Source: Pseudoxanthomonas taiwanensis (GTDB taxonomy: Bacteria > Pseudomonadota > Gammaproteobacteria > Xanthomonadales > Xanthomonadaceae). Taken from it: a stretch of DNA of 32,171 bases. The notes beneath the pieces were generated by a model. The model was not told the DNA's origin. It saw nothing but the letters and a program-made list of their open reading frames with translations, and searched no databases. The stretch is taken from contig NZ_PDWK01000032.1 in the NCBI RefSeq assembly GCF_010093135.1, forward strand, positions 1-32,171, read 5' to 3'. Shown in pieces: positions 1 through 8,121 of this stretch; positions within the stretch are counted from its first letter, which is position 1, and every line of letters starts with the position of its first letter. The position numbers were made by a program, and so were the translations under genes.

Positions 1-615
1 CACCTGCGTCACGTCGGCCACGTTCGCCGCCGTGCATTCCACGTGGTGCACCAGACCGGACGCGTCATCCACGCCGATGTGCGCCTTCATCCCGAAGAAC
101 CACTGGTTGCCCTTCTTGGTCTGGTGCATCGCCGGATCGCGCTCGCCCGCCTTGTTCTTGGTCGAGCTCGGCGCACTGATGATCGTGGCATCCACGATCG
201 TGCCACTGCGCAGGCTCAGGCCCTTGCGCTGAAGATGGGCGTTGACCTGCTCGAAGAGCTTCTCGGCCAGCCCGTGCGTCTCCAACAGCCGGCGGAAGTT
301 GAGGATCGTCGTCTCGTCCGGGATGTCGGCAAGCCCGCCCAACTGCGCGAAGCGGCGCATCACCGGCGTGTCGTACAAGGCTTCTTCCATCGCCGGGTCG
401 CTGAGCGCATACCACTGCTGCAGGAAGTGGATGCGCAGCATCGTCGCCAACGGATAGGGCTGGCGACCGGGACGGCCCATCTTCGGGTAGTGCGGCTCGA
501 TCAGACCCAGCAGCGCCTGCCACGGCACCACCTGCTCCATCTCCGCCAAAAACACCTCGCGCCGCGTGCGCTTGCGGCTCCCCAGACCCTCGGCATCACC
601 GAACGACAGCTGCAT
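1..615 (-). CDS. IS5-family DDE transposase, N-terminal 205 residues (partial)
   Basis: The frame stays open from an ATG at 615 (MQLSFGDAEGLGSRKRTRRE) to the window edge. It carries the IS5 N-terminal domain, with LATMLRIHFLQQWYALSDPAMEEALYD followed by DIPDETTILNFRRLLE. The catalytic domain starts with GTIVDATIISAPSSTKN, whose Asp is the first residue of the DDE triad, followed by the GMKAHIGVDDASGLVHHVE segment. The second Asp and the Glu should lie at or beyond the edge. The portion seen has no frameshift or stop, so the element may be intact and recent. The family assignment is certain; the exact IS name is not. Confidence 0.9.
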   Translation of the reverse strand, partial: MQLSFGDAEGLGSRKRTRREVFLAEMEQVVPWQALLGLIEPHYPKMGRPGRQPYPLATMLRIHFLQQWYALSDPAMEEALYDTPVMRRFAQLGGLADIPDETTILNFRRLLETHGLAEKLFEQVNAHLQRKGLSLRSGTIVDATIISAPSSTKNKAGERDPAMHQTKKGNQWFFGMKAHIGVDDASGLVHHVECTAANVADVTQV

Positions 616-678
616 CGCACTCACCCCGATCACGGTGAGGCATTGTCGCGCAATCGGGCGGAGTTGTTCAGACCTTCC
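1..678 (-). mobile_element. IS5-family insertion sequence, transposase end only (cut by window edge)
   Basis: This is the 5' end of an IS5-family element transcribed leftward; the rest lies outside the window. On the minus strand the terminal inverted repeat reads GGAAGGTCTGAACAACTCC and ends at about 678. It abuts CTAG at 679-682, which fits the YTAR target that IS5 elements duplicate. The transposase starts about 60 bp inside this end. The outer end and the second CTAG copy cannot be checked here. Confidence 0.85.
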
Positions 679-719
679 CTAGATCGATGACCTTGAACTT
701 CCCCGACTGGAGTCCGTAC

Positions 720-2507
720 ATGTATTACAGCAGTGGCAATTACGAAGCCTTCGCCCGCCCGCGCAAGCCAGACGGGGTCGACGGCAAATCCGCATGGTTC
801 GTCGGCTCCGGCCTGGCCTCGCTGGCCGGCGCCGCCTTCCTGATCCGCGATGGCCAGATGCCGGGCGAGCGCATCACCATCCTGGAACGCACCGACGTGC
901 CGGGCGGCGCACTGGATGGACTTGAGAAGCCGGACAAGGGCTTCGTGATCCGCGGCGGCCGCGAGATGGAGGACCATTTCGAATGCCTGTGGGATCTGTT
1001 CCGCAGCATTCCGTCGCTGGAAGTCGAGGGGGCCAGCGTGCTCGACGAGTTCTACTGGCTGAACAAGGACGACCCCAATTTCTCCCTGCAGCGCGCCACC
1101 ATCGAACGGGGCAAGCCTGCGCCCGACCTGGGCAAGTTCACGCTCAGCAAGGCCGCGCAGAAGGACTTGCTCAAGGTCTTCATGGCCACGCGCGAGGAGA
1201 TGGAGAACAAGCGCATCAACGAGGTGTTCGGTGAGGACTTCTTCGCCAGCAACTTCTGGATGTACTGGCGCACCATGTTCGCGTTCCAAGAGTGGCATTC
1301 GGCGCTGGAAATGAAGCTCTATCTGCACCGCTTCATCCACCACATCGGCGGTCTGCCGGATCTTTCCGCGTTGAAGTTCACCCGCTTCAACCAGTACGAA
1401 TCGCTGGTGCTGCCATTGGTGAAGTGGTTGAAGGACCAGGGCGTGGTGTTCCAGTACCGCACCGAGGTGACAGATATCGATTTCGACATCGATGCCACCA
1501 ACGGACGCAAGCAGGCCACGCGCATCCACTGGAACCGCGACGGCCAGCCCGGTGGCATGGCACTCGGCCCCGATGACCTGTTGTTCATCACCATCGGCTC
1601 GCTGGTGGAAAACAGCAACGAGGGCGACCACAAGACCGCGGCGCTGCTGGACGAAGGCCCGGCACCGGCTTGGGATCTGTGGCGGCGCATCGCGGCCAAG
1701 GATCCGTCGTTTGGGCGGCCCGACGTGTTCTGCACGCACATTCCGGAGACCAAATGGGAATCCGCCACCATCACCACGCTGGACGCGCGCATCCCGAAGT
1801 ACATCGAGAAGATCGCCAAGCGCGACCCGTTCAGCGGCAAGGTGGTGACCGGCGGGATTGTCACCGTCAAGGATTCCAGCTGGCTGCTGAGCTGGACGGT
1901 GAACCGCCAGCCGCACTTCAAGAAGCAGCCCAAGGACCAGGTCGTGATCTGGCTCTATGGCCTGTTCGTGGACGTGCCGGGGGATTACGTCAAGAAGCCG
2001 ATGCAGGACTGCACCGGCGAGGAAATCACCCAGGAATGGCTGTATCACATGGGTGTGCCGGTTGAGAACATCGCGGAGCTTGCAGCCACGGGAGCCAACA
2101 CCGTGCCGGTGATGATGCCGTACATCACCGCCTTCTTCATGCCGCGTCAAGCCGGTGATCGCCCTGACGTGGTGCCAGCGGGCGCTGTGAACTTCGCATT
2201 CATCGGCCAGTTCGCGGAGTCGAAGCAACGCGACTGTATCTTCACCACCGAGTACTCGGTGCGCACGCCGATGGAAGCGGTCTACACGCTGTTGGGCATT
2301 GAACGCGGCGTGCCGGAAGTGTTCAATTCCACCTACGACATCCGCACCCTGCTGGATGCACTGCACCGGCTGCGCGATGGCGAAGAATTGGCGTTGCCGG
2401 GCCCGTCGTTCCTGCGCGACCGCCTGTTGGCCAGGCTCGACCGCACCGAGATCGGTGCATTGCTCCACGACGCCGGCCTGCTGGCCGGGGAGGACGCACG
2501 AACATGA
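720..2507 (+). CDS. ohyA: oleate hydratase (fatty acid double-bond hydratase)
   Basis: This FAD-dependent enzyme adds water to the cis-9 double bond of oleate (and related unsaturated fatty acids) to give 10-hydroxystearate. The N-terminus is MYYSSGNYEAFARPRKPDGVD. A dinucleotide-binding motif, GSGLASLAGA, lies at residues 29-38, and the family signature RGGREMEDHFECLWDLF starts at residue 78, placing the catalytic-type Glu at residue 82. I chose the ATG at 720 because GGAG lies 7 nt upstream and homologues begin MYYS; an in-frame ATG at 687 would add 11 residues with no visible ribosome-binding site. At 595 aa it has the usual family length. It overlaps the next gene by ATGA, so the two are probably translationally coupled. 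An IS5 end lies only 37 bp upstream, so the native promoter is probably displaced. The gene is less GC-rich than the core genes. Confidence 0.93.
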   Translation: MYYSSGNYEAFARPRKPDGVDGKSAWFVGSGLASLAGAAFLIRDGQMPGERITILERTDVPGGALDGLEKPDKGFVIRGGREMEDHFECLWDLFRSIPSLEVEGASVLDEFYWLNKDDPNFSLQRATIERGKPAPDLGKFTLSKAAQKDLLKVFMATREEMENKRINEVFGEDFFASNFWMYWRTMFAFQEWHSALEMKLYLHRFIHHIGGLPDLSALKFTRFNQYESLVLPLVKWLKDQGVVFQYRTEVTDIDFDIDATNGRKQATRIHWNRDGQPGGMALGPDDLLFITIGSLVENSNEGDHKTAALLDEGPAPAWDLWRRIAAKDPSFGRPDVFCTHIPETKWESATITTLDARIPKYIEKIAKRDPFSGKVVTGGIVTVKDSSWLLSWTVNRQPHFKKQPKDQVVIWLYGLFVDVPGDYVKKPMQDCTGEEITQEWLYHMGVPVENIAELAATGANTVPVMMPYITAFFMPRQAGDRPDVVPAGAVNFAFIGQFAESKQRDCIFTTEYSVRTPMEAVYTLLGIERGVPEVFNSTYDIRTLLDALHRLRDGEELALPGPSFLRDRLLARLDRTEIGALLHDAGLLAGEDART

Positions 2508-3385
2508 CACAGGACACCACAAAGACCGTCGCCTCGCCCTCCGGCCTGCAGCGGGTGACCGTGCTGGGCACTGGCGTGCTCGGCGCGCAGATCGCCTTCC
2601 AGTGCGCCTTTCACGGCAAGAGCGTCACGGCGTACGACATTGACGCAGCAGCGCTGGAGCGTGCCCGCGACGCCCTGACGCGATTGGCTCAGACATATGC
2701 CGCCGACCTGCCGGGGACGACGCCCGAGGCGACCACCAGGGTCGCGGCGGCCATCGCACTGAGCAGCGACCTTGCGCAGGCCGTGCGCGACGCGGACCTG
2801 GTAATTGAAGCGGTGCCGGAGAAGCTGGAACTCAAGCGATCAGTCTATGCCGAACTCGCCAGGCTGGCGCGCGAAGGCACCATCTTCGCCACCAACTCCT
2901 CCACGCTGCTGCCCAGTGCACTCGCGGATGTGACGGGCCGGCCGGAGAAGTTCCTGGCGTTGCATTTCGCCAATCACATCTGGCGCCACAACACAGCGGA
3001 AGTGATGGGTACGCCGCAGACCGATCCTGAGGTGTTCGAGCAGGTGGCGCGCTTCGCTGCGGAAATCGGCATGGAACCGATCCGACTGCACAAGGAGCAG
3101 CCAGGTTACGTGCTGAATTCGCTGCTGGTGCCGTTGCTCAACGCGGCCGCCGCCTTGTTGTTGAAAGGTGTGGCGAGTCCGGAGGACATCGACAAGACCT
3201 GGCGAATCGGGACCGGCGCCAAGCTGGGGCCGTTCCAGATCTACGACATTGTCGGCCTGCGCACGGCGTACAACATCGCAAGCGCAAATCCCGCAACGCA
3301 GGGCTGGGCCGAATATCTCAAGGTGAACTACATCGACAAGGGTCGCCTGGGCGCCGGTGCGGGGGGTGGCTTCTACGATGATTGA
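2504..3385 (+). CDS. 3-hydroxyacyl-CoA dehydrogenase family protein
   Basis: This is a 293-aa NAD-dependent dehydrogenase of the 3-hydroxyacyl-CoA/3-hydroxybutyryl-CoA family, which oxidises 3-hydroxyacyl-CoA to 3-ketoacyl-CoA in beta-oxidation. The Rossmann motif VLGTGVLGAQIA lies near residues 19-30, with an acidic residue ending strand 2 (AYDID). The catalytic His and Glu are present 12 residues apart (HFANHIWRHNTAEV), and the C-terminal domain has the family's GYVLNSLLVPLLN segment. The family normally has NP after HFF; here it is NHIWRHN, suggesting an unusual substrate pocket. It starts at an ATG overlapping the oleate hydratase stop. I infer that it handles a hydroxy fatty acyl-CoA derived from oleate hydration or completes its beta-oxidation; the sequence alone does not show this. 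Confidence 0.85.
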   Translation: MTQDTTKTVASPSGLQRVTVLGTGVLGAQIAFQCAFHGKSVTAYDIDAAALERARDALTRLAQTYAADLPGTTPEATTRVAAAIALSSDLAQAVRDADLVIEAVPEKLELKRSVYAELARLAREGTIFATNSSTLLPSALADVTGRPEKFLALHFANHIWRHNTAEVMGTPQTDPEVFEQVARFAAEIGMEPIRLHKEQPGYVLNSLLVPLLNAAAALLLKGVASPEDIDKTWRIGTGAKLGPFQIYDIVGLRTAYNIASANPATQGWAEYLKVNYIDKGRLGAGAGGGFYDD

Positions 3386-3461
3386 CGCCATGTCCACCGC
3401 CCGTGCGTGCTCCGTCGGGAACGGTCACCGCACGCTGACGGCGTCCTGTGCAAGGCGGTGG

Positions 3462-3467
3462 CATACT
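3462..3467 (+). promoter_or_regulatory. possible -10 element for the broken TetR gene
   Basis: CATACT sits in GGCATACTGCC about 27 nt before the GTG start of the TetR remnant. No convincing -35 is visible. This is a weak call. Confidence 0.2.
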
Positions 3468-3493
3468 GCCGCCCCGTCGCGCCGGAGCCGGCC

Positions 3494-3658
3494 GTGAGCC
3501 AAGCCCAACGCCACGCACGTCCGCTCAACCGCAGTGAATCGCAGGCCCGCACGCGCGCGGCGCTGCTGGATGCCGCCGAGGCGCTGATCGTGGAGCACTC
3601 GATCCCAGCGCTGTCGCTGCGCGCCGTCTGCACGCGTGCCGGCTATACGCAGGGGGCG
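3494..3658 (+). pseudogene. TetR/AcrR-family regulator, N-terminal remnant truncated by IS3 DNA
   Basis: From a GTG at 3494 the frame encodes a TetR-type DNA-binding domain: SESQARTRAALLDAAEALIVEHSIPALSLRAVCTRAGYTQGA. The helix-turn-helix normally continues as a Phe-Tyr-x-x-Phe block followed by SK. At about 3656-3659 the homology stops, and the DNA becomes antisense IS3 transposase. The frame runs on to a stop at 3829, giving a 111-aa fusion without a ligand-binding domain. TetR proteins dimerise through that domain, so the product is unlikely to repress normally. It follows the oleate hydratase pair in the same direction and was probably their regulator, so the pair may now be derepressed. 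Confidence 0.85.
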
Positions 3659-3836
3659 ACGGTCAGGCACTTCAGCCGGCGACCATTGGCCAGCGCGTCG
3701 CTGACGAAGTCCATGCTCCAGACGGCATTGGGCGAGGCAGCCGCAGACAGTGCCTGGCGCTCGACGGACGGCCTGCGGGCCTTCTTGCGGCGGCGCACGG
3801 CCAGGTTTGCCTCGCGATACAGGCGATAGACCTTCT
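3657..3836 (-). mobile_element. IS3-family transposase (OrfB) internal fragment A
   Basis: Read on the minus strand this gives KVYRLYREANLAVRRRKKARRP, then SAAASPNAVWSMDFVSDALANGRRLKCLTVA. This is the middle of an IS3-family OrfB with the first catalytic Asp in the WSMDFVSDAL motif. The reading breaks into TetR sequence after LTVA at about 3657. At the other side it stops at the terminal repeat of a second IS3 element (3837). No function is expected. Confidence 0.85.
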
Positions 3837-4195
3837 TGAACCGCCTCGGCTTTCTTGGAGGCCATTTGGTTTGAGTCAGGCCGCCTTGGCCTGACCGGGT
3901 TGTTGCCGATAGTAAGCCGCTTCGGCTTCTGCTGGCGGGATGTGCCCGATCGGCCCCGGCAGTCGCTTGTGGTTGTACCAGTGCACCCAGTCCAGCGTGG
4001 CCAGTTCCACCTGTTCGCGGTTGCGCCACGCCTGCCGATGGATCACCTCGCCCTTGTACAGCCCGTTGATCGTCTCGGCCAGCGCGTTGTCGTAGCTGTC
4101 GCCCACGCTGCCCACCGACGGCTCGATCCCGGCCTCGGCCAGCCGCTCGCTGTAGCGGATCGACACGTATTGCGATCCGCGGTCGGACCGGCAAA
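3837..4195 (-). mobile_element. IS3-family element fragment B (OrfB C-terminus plus terminal repeat)
   Basis: The minus-strand frame (stop at 3876) gives RSDRGSQYVSIRYSERLAEAG, then GDSYDNALAETINGLYKGEVIH and the family's WVHWYNHKRLPGPIGHIPPAEAEAAYY. It therefore contains the second Asp and the Glu of the DDE triad. Beyond its stop the element ends in TGAACCGCCTCGGCTTTC (3837 onward), which resembles the TGAACCGCC-type ends of IS911-like IS3 elements. The 5' part of the element is missing: homology fades near 4190-4200 and a stop follows upstream in frame. It sits inside fragment A, so this is a nested insertion later truncated by a deletion. Confidence 0.85.
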
Positions 4196-4226
4196 CCGCG
4201 CAAATCCACCGCTCCAGCTGGGATTA

Positions 4227-4245
4227 ACGCGCGCGCGGCGCGCGT
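4227..4245. repeat. GC-rich palindrome in the gap after the IS3 remnant
   Basis: ACGCGCGC and GCGCGCGT form a perfect 8-bp inverted repeat around a 3-nt loop. It lies in the non-coding strip (about 4196-4364) between the IS debris and thiC, close to the likely right boundary of the acquired block. That strip also holds the terminator at 4328-4366 and otherwise nothing I can name. Confidence 0.4.
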
Positions 4246-4327
4246 CCCCATACTGCCGCCGGGCCGGAACACCACATCAGGTCTCTCCGAGTACGGCCCG
4301 GCGCCTTTACGGCGTCGTGGGCCTGGC

Positions 4328-4364
4328 CGCGTCGCCACGGGGCGGCCGCGACCAGGCCGCTTTT

Positions 4365-4366
<2 letters not shown>
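4328..4366 (+). terminator. Rho-independent terminator facing the thiC end
   Basis: On the plus strand GGCCTGG...CCAGGCC forms a long GC-rich imperfect stem, followed at once by GC and six T residues. The T-run serves only rightward transcription, so it would stop transcripts from the oleate hydratase/IS block before they run antisense through thiC. For thiC, which is transcribed leftward, the same hairpin lacks a T-run. Confidence 0.6.
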
Positions 4367-6460
<2,094 letters not shown>

Positions 6461-6515
6461 CTATTGAACCACAGTGCGCGGCCGCGTGCCGGCCCCGCCT
6501 CCACGGGCGCGGCGC

Positions 6516-6538
6516 GGCCCGCTGCTAGACTGCGGGCC
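6516..6538. promoter_or_regulatory. inverted repeat with embedded -10-like TAGACT upstream of the BCCT gene
   Basis: GGCCCGC (6516-6522) and GCGGGCC (6532-6538) flank TGCTAGACT. TAGACT could be a -10 for the transporter gene, whose ATG follows 28 nt after it at 6559. A symmetric repeat over a promoter could be an operator, but at this GC content chance is a real alternative. Confidence 0.25.
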
Positions 6539-6558
6539 ATCGTCGCCGGGGAAACGGC

Positions 6559-8121
6559 ATGGTCTTCCGCATCTCGTTCCTGCTGATCATCCTGCTGGCC
6601 GGCGCCGCGGGCCTGGCACCGGCGCGCTTCGGCGCGGCCGTGGACGGCCTGCTGGCCGGCATGCTGGCCAACACCGGCTGGCTGTACCTGCTGGTGGTGT
6701 TCGCCACCCTGGTGTTCATGCTCTACCTGGCCTTCGGCAGCCTGGGCGAGCTGCGCATCGGCGGCGAGGATGCCGAACCCCGGTTCTCCTACGGCAGCTG
6801 GCTGGCGATGCTGTTCGCCGCGGGCATGGGTATCGGCCTGGTGTTCTGGGGCGCGGCCGAACCGCTGTCGCACTACCTCAATCCGCCCGAAGGGCTGCAG
6901 CCGGCCAGCATGCCGGCCGCGCGCGCGGCCATGCGCTACGCCTACTTCCACTGGGGCCTGCACCCGTGGGCCATCTACGCCCTGATCGGCCTGGCGATGG
7001 CCTGGTTCCAGTACAACCGCCGCGGCCGCGGCCAGCTCAGCGACCTGCTGCAGCCGGTGCTCGGCCGCCACCACCGCGGCTGGGCCGGCCGCTGCGTGGA
7101 CATCGCCGCGGTGGTGGCCACCGCCATCGGCGTGGCCACCACGCTCGGCTTCGGCGCGCTGCAGATCGTCGCCGGCCTGCGCACGGTGTTCGGCACGCCC
7201 GCCGGCACCGGCATGCAGCTGGCGGTGATCGCCGTGGCCTTCGTGCTGTACATGGCATCCAGCCTCAGCGGCGTGGAGCGCGGCATCAAGTGGCTGTCCA
7301 GCTTCAACCTGGCCCTGGCCGCACTGCTGATGCTGGTGGTGCTGGCGCTGGGGCCGACCGCGTTCCTGTTCGACGTGTTCACCAACGCCCTGGGCGACTA
7401 CCTGGACCGGCTGGTGGGCATGAGCCTGCGCATGTCGCCGTTCTCCGGCAGCGCCTGGGTCAGCGAGTGGACGATCTTCTACTGGGCCTGGTGGATCTCG
7501 TGGGCGCCGTTCGTGGGCACGTTCATCGCCCGGGTGTCCTACGGCCGCACCATCCGCGAGTTCGTCACCGGCACGGTGCTGGCACCCAGTCTGGTGGGCT
7601 TCGCCTGGTTCGCGGTGTTCGGCGGCACCACGCTGTGGCAGCAGCTGTTCGCCACCGACCTGCAACCGGTGCTGGAGGGCGGCTACCAGGACGTGCTGTT
7701 CGCCGTGTTCGCGCAGCTGCCCGGCAGCACGCTGCTGAGCGTCCTGGCCGTGGTGCTTCTGGTGGTCTTCTTCATCACCTCCGCCGACTCCGCGGTGCTG
7801 GTGCTGGCCAGCATGTCCAGCGAACAGGCGGGCGATCCGCCGCCGCTGCGCCGCCTCGCCTGGGGCGCGGCCATCGCCGTGGTGGCCGCGGCGCTGCTGC
7901 TGGCCGGCGGCCTGGACGCGCTGCAGGGCCTGGTCACGATCTCGGCCCTGCCGTTCGCGCTGCTGCTGGTGCTGGTGATCCTGGCCCTGTACCGCACCCT
8001 CGCCCACGCGCGGGCCGTGCGCCGGCGCCGCGCGCAGGCGCTGCGCCACGCCCTGGAGCACTGGGTCTACGGGCCGCACCGCACGCGCGGCCCGGCGCCG
8101 CCGCCCTACTCCAGGGAATAG
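6559..8121 (+). CDS. BCCT-family betaine/choline/carnitine transporter
   Basis: This inner-membrane secondary transporter of the BCCT family imports quaternary ammonium compounds such as glycine betaine or choline for osmoprotection. It is a 520-aa protein with about twelve hydrophobic segments. The diagnostic GMGIGLVFWGAAEPLSHY lies near residues 92-110, and the conserved core WTIFYWAWWISWAPFVGTFIARVSYGRTIREF begins near residue 305. The C-terminal tail after the last helix is short and basic, so it lacks the long cytosolic tail of E. coli BetT. The ATG at 6559 follows GGGGA. It is divergent from thiC, and its last 16 nt overlap the 3' end of the convergent chemoreceptor gene. The substrate cannot be read from the sequence. 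Confidence 0.92.
   Translation: MVFRISFLLIILLAGAAGLAPARFGAAVDGLLAGMLANTGWLYLLVVFATLVFMLYLAFGSLGELRIGGEDAEPRFSYGSWLAMLFAAGMGIGLVFWGAAEPLSHYLNPPEGLQPASMPAARAAMRYAYFHWGLHPWAIYALIGLAMAWFQYNRRGRGQLSDLLQPVLGRHHRGWAGRCVDIAAVVATAIGVATTLGFGALQIVAGLRTVFGTPAGTGMQLAVIAVAFVLYMASSLSGVERGIKWLSSFNLALAALLMLVVLALGPTAFLFDVFTNALGDYLDRLVGMSLRMSPFSGSAWVSEWTIFYWAWWISWAPFVGTFIARVSYGRTIREFVTGTVLAPSLVGFAWFAVFGGTTLWQQLFATDLQPVLEGGYQDVLFAVFAQLPGSTLLSVLAVVLLVVFFITSADSAVLVLASMSSEQAGDPPPLRRLAWGAAIAVVAAALLLAGGLDALQGLVTISALPFALLLVLVILALYRTLAHARAVRRRRAQALRHALEHWVYGPHRTRGPAPPPYSRE

Noticed and set aside
687-719. ATG at 687 as the oleate hydratase start
   Set aside because: There is no ribosome-binding site, and it adds 11 residues not seen in the family. 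The ATG at 720 has GGAG at a good distance and places the catalytic Glu at residue 82.
630-2522. Minus-strand open frame over the oleate hydratase gene
   Set aside because: It is an antisense shadow with no recognisable domain, and it runs into the IS5 end.
4196-4364. A small gene or tRNA in the gap between the IS debris and thiC
   Set aside because: No frame with a start and ribosome-binding site, and no cloverleaf with a TTC loop, could be found by eye. The strip holds a palindrome and a terminator.
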